Position numbers and translations under genes: made by a program. From assembly GCA_022575985.1 (NCBI GenBank), contig JAKSXM010000014.1:3038001-3102000 (forward strand): 64,000 nucleotides of DNA, written 5' to 3'. Each line of letters opens with the position of its first letter. The stretch's first letter is position 1. This DNA is from Anagrus nilaparvatae (taxonomy: Eukaryota; Arthropoda; Insecta; Hymenoptera; Mymaridae). Under the pieces are notes generated by a model. It searched no databases. It was not told the origin of the DNA and was given only the letters and a program-made list of their open reading frames with translations. Below are positions 1 through 12,200 of the stretch, piece by piece.

Positions 1-1136
1 CATAAAATGAATATATACCATTTTTTATAAGACAGATAAGATATAGAGTTATAAATTTCAAAAAAAAAAATTATTAAAAAACGAGAAAGAAAATTTTATA
101 ATAGAATTAATGGAACTTTGATAAATTCAAAAATGTTTAACAATAATCAGAATAGAACAAATAGAACTTAGTTAATTAAAAAGATAAAAAGAATGTAAAT
201 TTTGAGTGAAAAAAATTAAATCTAGAAACAATAAAAATTTGATAAATAAAAAAAAATTATATGTTCAAAACAAAAATAATATACATATTTGGTAAAGAGA
301 ATGTTATCATTTTTAAGACAAGCTAGATCATGATATACATTAAATATAAACATAAAAAAAAAATATAAACAATAAAAGTTTTATAAAATCAAAAACAATA
401 AAAAAAAATAAATAAATAAATAAAATAAATAGATTAAAAGAAATTTGAAACAATCAATATCTTGAAATAAGTTCAGAATAGAATAATCTAGATTTACGTG
501 ATTGAAAAAACAAATAATCATAAGAATTGAAGATAGAATTAATAAAAATTTTATAATAGATTAAATAAAATTTTAAAAAATTAAAAATAGAATTAATAAA
601 AATTTAATAGATTCAAATATTAAAAAAAAAAAAAGAGTTAATGAATAAAAATACAAGCTATTAAAAAAAATATAAAAACTGAAAATCTAAATAAAAATTT
701 AATATAGTTTCAAAAACATTAGAAAAATTTTGTTTTCAAATAGAATTAATAAAAAAATATGATAAATTCAAAAAAATACATACAATATAGAAATAATGGT
801 ATAATAATAGAAATTTGATAAAAAAAAAAAAAAAAAGATAATAGAAACTATAAAAATTGTATAATTTCAAAAATAAAAGAAAAATTAAATAATAAAAAAA
901 GAAAAAAATAAATAATACAAATTTTGTGAAGAAAATGTTAAACGCTTTGATATAAATAATTAATTTAAAATTATTAAATAAATAGAAAAATATTACAAAT
1001 CTAATAAAATTAAATGAAAAGAAAAAATTAAGATAATAATATTCATAGAAATTTCATCAAAAAAAAAAATTTTCAAAATTTTAAATAATTTTGATTCATA
1101 TTAATTAAATAAATATGGTTTTTTAAGAAATTAGAA
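1..1136. other. A-rich non-coding stretch
   Basis: The plus strand is dominated by A with many A-runs and short AAT/ATA motifs. I see no open frame with protein-like composition, no inverted-repeat ends and no splice-linked exons. It may be ancient transposon decay. Confidence 0.6.
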
Positions 1137-1337
1137 AATTTTTATGGACTCTGAACTAATTTTAGTTAAGTCAAATAATTTTTATGGACTCTGAACTAAC
1201 TTTAGTTAAGCATCATTGAAAATTGACCTCTGAACTCAAAACGAGTTAAGTCAAATAATTTTTATGGCCTCTGAACTCATTAAGTTAAGCCTACTTTGGA
1301 AATAGACCGCTGAACTCAGAACGAGTTAAGTCAAATA
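1137..1337. repeat. Tandem repeat, about 40-bp units
   Basis: Five imperfect units share CTCTGAACT followed by AGTTAAGTCAAAT. Units alternate between a version ending in TTTAGTTAAG and one ending in ACGAGTTAAG. The core is weakly palindromic (AACT...AGTT). No coding potential is seen. Confidence 0.8.
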
Positions 1338-1344
1338 TTTACAA

Positions 1345-1738
1345 AATTGTAGAAGATACGAGCTACAAAAAAAAAATGTAAATAAATTAAGATTGTAGAA
1401 GATTTGCTACATATAATATACAATTTCTTAAGGAATCAGAAATATTATAATTGTAGAAGATTTGCTACATGTAATATGATTTCTTAAGGAATCAGAAAAA
1501 TCAAAATTGTAGAAGATACGAGCTACAAAAAAAAAATATAAATAAATTAAGATTGTAGAAGATTTGCTACATATAATATACAATTTCTTAAGGAATCAGA
1601 AATATTATAATTGTAGAAGATTCGCTACATATAATATACAATTTCTTAAGGAATCAGAAAAAAATATAATTGTAGAAGATTTGTTACATGTAATACGATG
1701 TCTTCAGGAATCAGAAAAATCAAGATTGCAGAAGATAA
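1345..1738. repeat. Tandem repeat, 45-60-bp units in a higher-order pattern
   Basis: Eight copies of ATTGTAGAAGAT occur, usually followed by TTGCTACAT or ACGAGCTACA and by TTTCTTAAGGAATCAG. Units with the two endings alternate, giving a higher-order repeat of about 160 bp (1346-1504 and 1505-1667). A 62-codon open frame across the array is a by-product of the repeat, not a gene. Confidence 0.85.
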
Positions 1739-2006
1739 GATTTAAAACATAGATAAAATTAATTTACAGATTTCAATATAACATTTAAATAAACGTTAAA
1801 TTTATTAAAATAAAGAAAATAAATAAAATTATAAAAATAAAATCAAAGTCATTAAAATGAAGAAAGTTGTTAATATGTATAAATCAATTTTTGAAAATAC
1901 AAATATTATATAAACACAGTAATAAAATATTATGAAAATGGGATTTAGTGTCGGTCTGTATAATATCCTAGAAATTGTGACCAATTTCTTGACCGAGGAG
2001 GGGAGA

Positions 2007-2310
2007 TGTAACGAGCCCACCTGTAATAGCCTCTTTAGTTATTAGAGTGACCTTCAGTTTAAGATAGCTAAATAAAAGTAGACACGTATTGTAAAGATAA
2101 AGTAATGAAATGTAATGTATAGTTTCTTAGAGATAAGTCTTTAGTAGTAATTTCAACATGTAGAGAAACAGACCTAATTGTCGTTTCTCTCTTTAGGTAA
2201 TGTACAATAATTATTCAATGTAAAATATTAAATTAATTAATTGTTAAATAATAAATCTCTCTTTAGAGCAACACAAAGGTCGTTATTATTAAAATACACT
2301 ACTCAAAATA
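2007..2310 (+). mobile_element. Possible LTR fragment behind a polypurine tract
   Basis: A purine run (GAGGAGGGGAGA, about 1995-2006) sits directly before TGTAACGAGCCC, as a polypurine tract sits before a 3' LTR. The downstream 300 bp lacks genes and holds CTCTCTTTAG direct repeats. The exact 3' edge is unclear and no partner LTR was found. It could also be chance. Confidence 0.4.
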
Positions 2311-2758
2311 TAGAAACATTATATTAATAATTAAAAATGCATATTAATAAAAAAATTATTACAAGTCTAAATTAATTAATTAGAAAATTTATATTTTTAA
2401 GTATATTCACATTTAAAATAAATAACAAAATATTAAAAATTTTTTCAAAATAATTACCGGAATCATACAATCTTTGTCTTTGAATCAAAATTACGGTCAA
2501 AACTATTTAAGTCAAATCTATTTATAAAGACTAAAAATTTTTGGTTCAAAGTACTCTAAACAATAACATGCTGTGTTCAAATAATTTTTTTCATCGATTT
2601 CATTAAAAAAAAGATTTAATGATTAAAAGAGCTTCGCCGTATAAGATAGGCGAATTTGCACTCACCCTATATAGCTAATTTCAATTGAGCATGTGTTAAG
2701 GTATCAAAAAAGAAAATTTTTCGCGTTGGTTTTAGCCCTCTAGCCCCTTTTTGTTGCG
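2311..2758. other. AT-rich spacer
   Basis: No open frame, repeat array or element terminus is supported here. The last 100 bp (from about 2630) become less AT-rich and lead into the foldback repeat. Confidence 0.5.
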
Positions 2759-4840
2759 CGCTACCTCAAAAAACGTCTAAAAATCGATTTTTTTTTTCAC
2801 ATATTTTCATAATAACACAACTTTTCGCCATGTTAACCTTTTTAGACCTAATTGGGTTTATTCGACGGGGAATCTAACGTACTTTTTGGGAATATTTTTT
2901 GCGCGCCCTCCACGGCCCTTCTCCCTCCACCAGACGCTTAAAACTAGATTTTTAAAAAGTCAAAAAATTAAAAAAAACGATTTTTTCGAGCACGTTCAGA
3001 GGTTTGCAAAAACTTTTTTTTTTCTTATGTATATTTTTTGTTGAACATTACCCTTGTGGTCATAATTTTTAATTATAGGTGATGGAACATTCCGAAAAAT
3101 CGAAAAAACCATTTTTTTCTTATTTTTTTCTTTCGTCTACATAACAACATAACTCTTCGCCATATTAACCTTTTTAGACCTAACTGGGCTTATTCGACCG
3201 TGAATCTAACGTACTTTTTGGAAATATTTTTTCCGTGCCCTCCATGGCTTTCCTTCCTCCACCAGACGCTTAAAACTAGATTTTCAAAAAATCAAAAAAT
3301 GGAAAAAACTATTTTTTCTTATTTTCTTCTTTCATATTTTTTATATTTCATAACTCTTCAACATTTTAACCTTTTTCGACCTACCTGGCCTTGTTTGATG
3401 GGGAATCAAACGCATTTTTCGGAAACCTTTTTATTCCTCGTATCTCCCATCCCCCTCTCCCCCCCCCCTCCCCACTAGACGCTTGAAAGTTTACTTTATA
3501 AAAGTCAAAAAATTTAAAAATCCGATATTTTCCTAGTGCTTTAAATGTCACGGTAAATAATTATTTTTCTAATGTATATTTTTTGTAGAAGATTACCGTA
3601 CTGGTCATAATTTTTTACTACATTTAGTGGAACATGCCTAAAATGATTTGAAGATTAATTAAGAATTAGCAGTATTGAATATTAAAGATTAAACACGCTT
3701 TAAAAGACACGGCAAAAAATTTTTTTCTATATGTATATTTTTTGATGAGCATTACCGTACTGGTCATAATTTTTCATTATAGGTGGTGGAACAAGACCAA
3801 AAAACGTTTACACTCAGATAAAAATAGGGAATGGTCTTAATCCACGCTCAACCGACTATTTTTTTTGACGATGATTAGGAATACGATACTACTGATAATT
3901 AAATATACTTATATTTATAAACATTTAATTTTATTAATGGTGGTTTATTTTCTTCTGTAGTTATATACATTTTTTAATACTGTTTTCATATGAATGATCA
4001 GTTCCAAAAGTATGTAGATTTAAAAACCTATAATATGTAAAAATTATTAAAATTTAGTGTATCGAAACAAAATAAAATTATATATTGTTTAGTCTATACT
4101 ATATTCAATACTGCTAATTATTAATTAATCTTCAAATCACTTTAGGAATGTTCCACTACCTGTAGCAAAAAATTATGACCAGTACGGTAATGTTCAACAA
4201 AAAATATACATAAAAAAAAATATTTCCGAAAAATGCGTTTAGATTCCCCATCAAACAAGGCCAGGTAGATCGAAAAAGGTTAAAATGTTGAAGAGTTATG
4301 CAATATTAAAAATATGAAAGAAGAAAATAAGAAAAAATAGTTTTTTCGATTTTTTGGCATATTTCACCACCTATAATGAAAAATTATGACCATTTAGGTA
4401 ATGCTTAACAAAGATTACACATAAGATAAATAAAATATTCTGAATCTCTGAACATGCTAAAAAAAATCGTTTTTTTTAATTTTTTGACTTTTTGATAATC
4501 GAGTTTTAAGCGTCTGGTGGAGGGAGAAGGGCCGTGGAGGGCGCGCAAAAAATATTCCCAAAAAGTACGTTAGATTTCCCGTCGAATAAGCCCAGTTAGG
4601 TCCAAAAAGGTTAACATGGCGAAAAGTTATGTTGCTATGAAGATGAAAGAAAAAAATAAGAAAAAAATGGTTTTTTCGATTTTTCGGCATGTTCCACCAC
4701 CTATAATGAAAAATTGTGACCAGTAGAGTAATGTTCAACAAAAAATATACATAAGAAAAAAAAAAGTTTTTGCAAACCTCTGAACGTGCTTGAAAAAAAT
4801 CGTTTTTTTTTAATGTTTTGACTTTTAGAAAATCTAGTCT
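2759..4840. repeat. Foldback element with internally repeated arms
   Basis: Sequence at 2940-3690 recurs inverted at about 4100-4840, leaving a 400-bp centre. Each arm holds two or three imperfect copies of a 280-bp module. Recognisable pieces are CCACCAGACGCTTAAAACTAG, a CGCCATGTTAACC-type block, and a block ending in a variant of ATAGGTGGTGGAACATTCC. The short open frames inside (for example 3200-3478 plus and 4457-4843 minus) are the same repeat read on the two strands and are not genes. No transposase is present, so this would be a non-autonomous foldback or MITE-type element. Confidence 0.75.
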
Positions 4841-4899
4841 CATTTACTTTAGTCGTTTTTAAGATATGGCTCTTCAAAGTTAACATTAAAAATGAGCTT

Positions 4900-5640
4900 T
4901 TTTAAAAAATAATAAAATTGGGACTCCAACTTCAAATTGTCATATCTGCTTAACAAGTAGTTGAAAAGGTAGAGTAAAGAATTTTTGGAAATTTGAAGCT
5001 TGTGGGAATATTTTAAGACTTATAAAACCAATTTTCGTCAAAAATTACAAGTTTTGCATCAGTTTAAAACTTGGTCATTTTTGCTTAAAAGGCATTTTCG
5101 GTTAATTGGCTATTGGGATTCATGATTAAACACATGCACGCGTGGCGGTGTAAGTAAGATGGCTACCCTAAGGTATGAATTAACATTGTGCATATAGACC
5201 AAAAATTAATATTTTTAATAAAATGAATTAAAGGTTTAAAATTTTTACAAACATAAAACAGTGTATATTAGAAATAGTATTGTGTTAATAAATTTATGTT
5301 TTTTTCAATTTAATATCTTCATTTTAACTAATAATGAACTATTTGTTACTTTTCCTATGTTATTCATGGAAAAAGAGTAGCCATGTTTATACACACCTAC
5401 GTGTGGAGAGGGTAAAAATGCAAGCATGAATTTAATCGTGATTCCCAATAGTGATGAGATAATTAATAATAACAAATTACGGTTTATGGCGTTTAAAAGG
5501 TGATACTTAAACCAAAAAATGAGACCAACCAGTAGAGTTATGGTATAACTTGTGAGGTTTTAGCGTTTCATTGAAAATGACCAAAAAACCCTATTCCATA
5601 ACATTGATCCCTGCGTTTCTAGGCCCAGAAAGCCCATTGG
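4900..5640. repeat. Diverged relative of the 33-34 kb palindromic repeat
   Basis: The stretch shares ordered modules with about 33.68-34.39 kb: a block ending in AAAAATTGGTCATTT-like sequence, then GGCATTT..GGTT..TTGACTATT, and later ATGAGACCAAC and TATTCCATAACATTG. It also holds an imperfect inverted pair around ATTGGGATTCATGATTAAAC (about 5120) and its diverged partner near 5430-5450. No coding frame is seen. Confidence 0.55.
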
Positions 5641-6390
5641 AATGAACGGAGGGTAGTCGGCATGTTTTTTCAACACAATAGACTCATCCAACCATTTTAA
5701 TTGTAATTTGTATTGATCCAAATATATTGAACTCCCCTTGCCAGTTAAATTTTTATTAAAAACGGACGTTATTTAAAAAATTTTTTGGATTTAAAAAAAA
5801 AAATTTTTTGGTAATTTTTGGTAAAAATATAAGAAAACTAGAGAAACATTTAAGAAATTTAGATTCTTTATTATTCAGAAAACAAAAACATGATTTTTGT
5901 ATGATAAATTAATTTTTTTACAAATTATTTTATCGAGATTATCAACGAAAAACTAGGGCCCTCTGAAACACTAGGTTTTGCATATCCAAAAGTAAAATGC
6001 ACGATTGTTTATTTAAAAATGACTGTATTATTATTAATTTATATTGTTTATGCTACAAACTATTAGGACTATAATGAGGCCCCTCTAAAAATTATTTGAT
6101 AATTTTTTATTATGAGGCCTTAAATTCTCTAGATTAAAAAATAGAAAAAAAAATTGCATATCCAGTTAATAAAACAAAGTTTAAATTATGAATTAAGAAA
6201 TAAATTATCTCTTTTTTCTATATTAGGATTGGGCATAGCCTCTTTAATACCTTTTTAAATACATTTCTGTAATTAATAATTATAACTTTACTGGAACAGA
6301 ACTATAGGCTCTTTTGAAAATTCGGAGTGTGTTTGCATAATTATAAATTTGCAGTGAAACATAACAACAACAACAGAAAGGAAGTAAATG
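5641..6390. other. AT-rich non-coding stretch
   Basis: Nothing gene-like is seen. It contains A/T runs and several GAGGCC(C)CTCT-type short motifs near 5960, 6075 and 6115, too few to call a repeat family. Confidence 0.5.
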
Positions 6391-6430
6391 CAATGCAAGG
6401 GGGGCAGACCCCCCCTCCAACTTTTGCTAG
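6391..6430 (+). mobile_element. Candidate Helitron 3' terminus
   Basis: A perfect GC stem (GGGGGGCAGACCCCCC, 6399-6414) is followed 12 nt later by CTAG and then T (6427-6431). Helitron 3' ends carry a short hairpin about 10-12 nt before CTRR and insert ahead of T. No Rep/helicase gene lies upstream, so this would be a non-autonomous or decayed copy. No 5' TC end was found. Confidence 0.45.
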
Positions 6431-6433
6431 TAA

Positions 6434-6630
6434 TACACGGTCTTTGAGTGTTGGACGTGGTATTTTCAAAGTCATATGACAAAATTAAATTCATAGGTTG
6501 GTATAAATGAGAGATCTCCGTATTTCGCCTTAACTTATACTACGAAATATAGTGTTAGTGTATACTAATGCCAACCCAAAATTTTTTTTTTGTCATTTGA
6601 CTTCGAAAATACCACATCCAAGACCGTGTA
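6434..6630. mobile_element. Small MITE with TA target site
   Basis: The first 60 bp and the last 60 bp are inverted copies beginning ACACGGTCTT, flanked by TA on both sides (6434-6435 and 6629-6630). Arms share GTGGTATTTTC and GTCA.ATGACAAAA. Length is about 197 bp with no coding capacity. TA duplication and short length fit a Tc1/mariner-type MITE. Confidence 0.75.
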
Positions 6631-7494
6631 TATATAGTACATATTTTTTTCAATGTTGAAATGATTTGAATTTTTCAGTCTTATGAAGTTTTGAGTGCAA
6701 AAAAATAATTTTAAAAAAATTTTTTTTAAATTATTTTTACGTTAGAAGCCATTTGCAATCGTTTAACCCTTATGTACCCGGTAGAATTTTCTTACACTAT
6801 TACCCGGTGGAGTGTAATGTTAATGGTAAAGAAAATTATTATTTTTAAGGATTAAACCATAAAAATTACATATATTATTTTAATTAAAAATTAGCTGTAA
6901 AAATAATTTCTATATGTTACTTAATGAGTATTATTTATTGAATAATTAATTATATTATATATTCCTGGAAAACCCAAATTAAATAAGGGCTAATTATTGA
7001 ATTAATTTTAGGGTTCTAATTACTGTGGTTTATGGATTAATAAATTATGATAATTAATAACATTGATTTACTTACTTTGATTACAGTTGATTACAATAAA
7101 TTTCACAAGAAAACGAAATAGTTTGAAATAATATTTATTAATTAGAGAATGTTTACACCATAATTAAAAATAGTTTAATAAATTATTATAAATTTTTATA
7201 AATTTAAATAAATTTTATTGATAAAGATTGATAAAGATTGACAAAGACTGATAAAGACTGGCCCAAGCAGAATTGGGTAAAAATAGAAACAGAAAAACAC
7301 CGTAGGGACGCTACGTGTGGAGTAAATTTAAATAAAAAACTGACCGAATGTTCCTCCGGGGCCAGTCCTTATAAGCACCATGAAAATCGGGGAACCTTGC
7401 CCTTTTTGGTAATGCATAATTTATTAAAGAGTGGGGATTTCTAAGAAACTACCACTACTCTAAGAAATAGAAAAATAATATGCAATTTCAGACG
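6631..7494. other. Non-coding stretch with a 12-bp microsatellite-like run
   Basis: About 7218-7260 holds four copies of a GATAAAGATT/GACTGATAAA motif. The 68-codon frame beginning inside that run (7238-7444) has no recognisable domain and is probably chance. The segment 7300-7430 is less AT-rich than its surroundings and could be a piece of an unrecognised element. Confidence 0.45.
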
Positions 7495-7847
7495 GTGTAA
7501 ATGTAAATGTAAATGTTATTTTATTTGTCCAAAAACAAAATTTGATACATAATTATAATAATTATAACAATGTAGCATTATAGCAGAAATACCTACAATA
7601 TAAAAGCATAAAATTTTATTAATATTTTGTATATGCAATAATAATATAAAAGTTAGCAGCACAATAATAGCAGTAGTAAGTACAGTAGTACAAGCAATAG
7701 CATTCGATAATTAGAACTTAGTCAATAATAGCAAGTAATAAATAGATAAATAACATAATATATTAATATATAGCAAATCAGAGTAATATAACATTTAAAA
7801 CAACGTCATCAATAGCATAATTCTAGTCTATGTCAAATTTCTATATA

Positions 7848-8176
7848 TTAACCACACTTGAAGACCGATCCATCATATGTATGATTTAGGGTTTTCAAGT
7901 GAGCAATTAAGGCTGTCTTGAAGGAGTTTAAGGAAGGAAGGAACCTTATTTTAGAAGGAAGTGAATTCCAGCTTTATTTATTTATTTATTTAGAAAAAAT
8001 TATGTCGCAGGCGAGGCCGATGCGCAATGTGTTACAATTGTTTAAAATATATAACAATTTAATTTGAGTACATGTACGTATGAGTACTTAGAATATAGGT
8101 AATAATAATATAATTTTAATTACAATTAAAAATTTTTAGAAAATAATAACATGATAATATAATAACATTAAAAGAA

Positions 8177-8207
<31 letters not shown>

Positions 8208-11159
8208 TACATAGATTTTGAAAATTAATATAAATTAGTGTTGATTTAAACACCAAAAATTTACTTGTAAACATAAATTAAAATATTTATAATTATTTGA
8301 TTATTTATTTTTAATTGAATAATTAAATTTAAAGAAAAATATCATGCAAAGAAACATAGATATTTAAAATATATAATAATAAATTGAAAATTAGCTTATA
8401 GATACTTGAATTGATTTTTTATACCTTGTTCTTGAAAAGAGGTATTTCCATGCCATTTTTCAAGATCAGGCATGTCCAATTCACGAGTTAATAGGTCACC
8501 TCTAGCTGTTTCTTTAGGGACGTATTTAACAAAAATTTGAGTCAAATATTCAGGTCTATGAAAGCGAAGAATTTTGTACATGATAATTAATGTAAAATAC
8601 ATTCTACGCATGTAGCAGGTTAACCATCCTAGTCTTTCTCTATATGGAGTAATATGATCATCCCTGCGAATCCCAAAAATATACCTCAAACAAGAGTTGC
8701 TCAGCCTCTGAATTCTGTCATGTAAGTTTGTCGATCAGTCAAGGTATACAACAGAACAAAAGTCCAAATGAGGAACAACTAGAGCCTGTACAAGTTTGAT
8801 ACGTAGAACTTCCGTTGTACTCTGCCTTATAAACCTGAGTGTGTAGAGGACCCTATTAACTTTCTTACCTACTGATGTTATATGGGTTTTCCAATTTAAT
8901 TTGTTATCAAGAATGACTCCTAGGCTTTTTACTTCCTTTACAAAGGGCACAATAATTCCTTCACTTATTTTAACACCAGAAAGCTTAAGTTTTTCTATTT
9001 GGTCTACAAAATAGCTTGTACCAAAGTAGATTGCCTTTGTTTTATCAGGGTTAAGTCTCAAAGATACAGTTTTTGCCCAGTCATGGATGTTGTAGGCTGC
9101 TAATGATAGTTTAATGATAGCTTCATGTATGTTCTCAGGTGGCGTTTGTATGTATATTTGTAAATCATCTGAATATAGTAGATGATAAATGTCATCATTG
9201 AGATATTGTTTAACGTCATTAACGTGAATGCAAAACAAGAGAGGGCCTAAAACAGACCCCTGCGGGACACCAAGGTTGACTTCAAGTGGGTCAGAGATTG
9301 ATGACTTATTAGTGACTTGCAGTTGTCGACCTTGAAGGTAGGATTTGATCCACAGTAAGGCATTTTTCGAAAAACCCATTGATATTAATTTTCCAATCAA
9401 CTTAGAAGGTGATATGGAATCAAATGCCTTACTAAAATTGAATTGTAGGAGTAATGTCTTAAGTCTTTTATTTCTACCAGATCATATGTCCTCTGTAAGC
9501 TTTATTAAAGCCGTCTCACAACTACTGTAAGGTCGAAAACCAGTCTGTAGTGGGTCAAGCAGTTTGTTTTGCTGTAAATAGCCAGTAATTTGGTCATGAG
9601 CCAGCTTTTCAAGTACCTTTGCTAGGAAGCATAGCAAAGCTACAGGCCAAAAATCCGAAGGTGAGGATGGAGCAGATTTCTTTTTAATGGCCACTAATAA
9701 TGATCTTTTCCACGTTGTGGGAAAAACTCCACCTATCAATGATTCATTGAAAAGCTTAACTAGATAAGGACCAATTGTGGGAAGCGACTTTGCAATGACT
9801 CTGTAAGGTATCCCATCAGTACCAGTGGCCTGTGATGAAAAGTGAGCCACCGCTAAGATGACATCATTCAAGCTAACTTCATTAAAATTGAAACCATTAT
9901 GAGACGTTAAGTCAATCATTTCATTTGTCATTTCTAGATTCTCTGTTTGTGATGTTGAAACCCCCGCAAAGTATGCATTTAGAGTGTCTAGAGAAAAACC
10001 ATGAAGATCATTACGAGGTGTCGGTATTAGTCCCAAGTTTCTCATTTCGCCCCATATGTCACAGTTGTTGTCAATTGCTTCGTCAAGTTTACTACGTATA
10101 AATTCATTATGTGCTGTCTCTGAGAGAGTCTCTATTTCTTCAGTAATCCGAAGTAGTTCATCTAAAAGAGAGGTGTTTTTTGAGTTAAGATAGCGTCGCT
10201 CAATAGTTTTACGTTTGTTTTTCAGAAATTGTAGGTCATCGTCAATCCAGGGTTGTTTTGTTTTTTTAGGATTGACAGTCTTAAGAGGTGCTAGTGTGTC
10301 AATTGCAGCCTGTAAGTTTCTACTGAGGCTAGAGACTGCATTATCCAAATCAATATTTGTTGATTGACCAGTCTGATCGAGTCAAAGCCTCATTGATAGC
10401 TTCAGGTGTAATTTCTTTAAGTTTTCGATAAGAAAACATCTCCTTAGGAGGCTTAGGCATAAATATCTCTATTTCTGCATCAATGAGGTTATGATCACTC
10501 AGAAAGGGAGGGATTTTGTTAGAGTAGTTACGAATCACGTCATTACTATCTGTACACATAATATCAATCCAGGTTTTGCACATGCTAGAACCTGGTGGAC
10601 GTCGCGTTGCAGAGTGGTTTATTACCTGCAATGATAGTTCATTAAGTACGTCTTTCACTAAAAGTGTGTTGTTGATGTCAATAAGTAATTCAGTGTTCAG
10701 ATCTCCCATAATGACCTTGTGACTATAATTTGAACAAAAGTCACGTAAATTTGTCAAAAATTGAGGATCTTCCTCAAAGGGTACGTAAGATGGACGATAG
10801 ATCAAACAAACAAAGATTGGAGGAATTTTATCACCTGTAATGCGGCACATGAGGTACTCAATACTATTAGGCTTACCACTTTTGGTTGTATCTGAACGTG
10901 CTAGAATTGTAGCCCGAAGATTGTTTTTGATGAATAGTACAACCCCGCCACCTTGAGTATTGCGATCCTGCCTAATCGAGCTATATCCCTTAATTGATAT
11001 TATACCATCATCTACAACGTCACCAAAGCGCGATTCAGCTACACCCATAATATGATACGACGAGTCGTCCTCAAGTAATTGCCTAAACTGCTTAAAATGG
11101 CGCTTTAGTGACGCAGCATTTACAAAACCAGCTTTGAATGTGTCAGATTGAGATTCCTC
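7848..11159 (-). pseudogene. LINE ORF2: endonuclease and reverse transcriptase, inactivated
   Basis: Endonuclease (10350-11159) shows GDLNTE and SDHN near its end, the usual EEP-nuclease motifs, plus VAESR. RT (8735-10348) shows GIPYRVIAKS, TGFRPYSSCETAL, GVPQGSVLGPLLF and LGVILD. Motif A reads LQFNFSKAFD, with N in place of the catalytic D. Motif C reads YSDD rather than YADD. In-frame stops interrupt the frame near 10349, 9482 and 8735. After the insert the tail resumes as WNSLP-like sequence through FKTALIAHLKTL and stops at 7848. The frame opens straight after the ORF1 stop with no ATG until 11048, so ORF2 was probably reached by reinitiation or readthrough. Loss of the motif A aspartate means the enzyme could not work even without the stops. 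Confidence 0.88.
7975..8420. mobile_element. AT-rich insert inside the LINE RT tail
   Basis: The LINE protein frame breaks after GIK at about 8420 and resumes with the next expected residues at 7974. The 445 bp between is foreign. It starts with (TTTA)n, includes TCGCAGGCGAGGCCGATGCG at about 8006 and a long A-run at 8170-8202. A short TTTAT occurs at both edges. Poly(A) and a (TTTA)n edge suggest a retroposed sequence, family unknown. Confidence 0.55.
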
Positions 11160-11162
11160 TAG

Positions 11163-11714
11163 TCATGCCCTGTCTGTGTCAGTATTTTTATTGTCATTAC
11201 TTGTTTTTACTGATACCATAGCAGTATTCTCATCCTTATCTGAGTAACACGCCCAAATTGCCCTAAGTTCTACCGCAGAAGTAAAATAGTGCGATCTGTC
11301 ACCAGTCTTACGCTTTACTAAAAATTTTCCCTTTCTATGCCAGATGTACTTAAAGCCTAAATTGCGAGCAAGGTCTTTTAAGGCAGAATAGTGTTTATAC
11401 TCCTGAGGACTAAGGACACTGTTAAGTATAATTTTCGTAGGAGGTATACCAGAGATGTTCATATCATTTAATAGTGAATGATCTATATCACTAGTGCTAA
11501 AATAGTTTTTGCTACGCTGCAGTAGCAGTATTTTCTTAACTAAACTAGATGACTTTAATATAGGTATCAGTGAAGGAAATTTTGTTGCTAAAGACACATT
11601 GTTACCCCGTGTATAAACTAATCTAGCACTAATAATGTCATCCCTATTAAGTGACGGAATAATCCCACGAATAATCGCAAGAGAAATTATTTTGAGATTT
11701 TGTGTCTGTTTCAT
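11163..11714 (-). pseudogene. LINE ORF1 C-terminal part
   Basis: This is a 183-codon frame just ahead of ORF2. Its C-terminal half, with YSALKDLARNLGFKYIW and KGKFLVKRKTGD, matches the C-terminal domain common in ORF1 proteins of arthropod LINEs (FP-type fold: SP.e....ar.lg.kyvW.r.g.i.vrk). These proteins bind the element RNA. The start codon used here is internal to the usual protein, so the N-terminal coiled-coil and zinc-knuckle part is missing, in line with 5' truncation. The family call is from motif resemblance and is moderately certain. Confidence 0.65.
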
Positions 11715-11745
11715 CTAAACCTGGGAATATTGAAGAGCATACACA

Positions 11746-12200
11746 AAGCATATAAATAAATCGAGCCTTATTATTATCGCGTGGGAAACTGCGCACGTGT
11801 CGTTGGTGCAGACTAATAAAATCTATTTTGGAAACATATTATTCTTATAAAAACCAATAATAAAAAATTTAGAAAAGAAAAGAAAAAAAAATTTATATAC
11901 TTAATGTGTATGTCTTCATAACGCCCCCTCACTTAAAAGTATGTGTGTACCTTGTTAACACATACCAGTTGAATCTAATTGTTTGTTTGGCAATGTTCCC
12001 CAATCTTTAAGAATTAAATTACAAAATGCTATCCCAAATATTAGGTTTAGATTTATTTAGTGTTAATTGAATCTGTATTTAAAAAAATATAATTTTGATT
12101 AATATTTCAGAATATTTTGGGAGAACATTATGAGTATATAATTTACTGATTTCTTTTGAAAATTATAATTTTAATTGTAAAAATTCTTTAAACATAACAA
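11746..12200. other. AT-rich spacer between the LINE and the satellite-like repeat
   Basis: No frame or element end is recognised. A short less AT-rich patch at 11770-11815 (GCGCACGTGTCG) is isolated. Confidence 0.4.

Larger units (their letters stand above)
7495..11745 (-). mobile_element. CR1/L2-like non-LTR retrotransposon, 5' truncated and dead
   Basis: On the minus strand the order is ORF1 C-terminus, apurinic-type endonuclease, reverse transcriptase, the RT tail, a 3' UTR of about 350 bp, and a terminal (ATTTAC)n run at 7495-7515. Ending in a short microsatellite rather than poly(A) is usual for CR1/L2-group LINEs. The 5' end near 11745 lacks the start of ORF1. A 440-bp AT-rich insert splits the RT tail. 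Clade assignment within the CR1/L2/Kiri group is an inference from domain order and 3' end only. Confidence 0.85.

Noticed and set aside
1345..1738. Regular repeats that could suggest a CRISPR array
   Set aside because: Units are variable in length, AT-rich and imperfect, with related spacers. The genome is eukaryotic and no cas-like gene is nearby.
3200..3478. 92-codon frame near the left edge
   Set aside because: It is part of the foldback repeat and mirrored on the other arm. Its composition is F/L/P-rich and repetitive.
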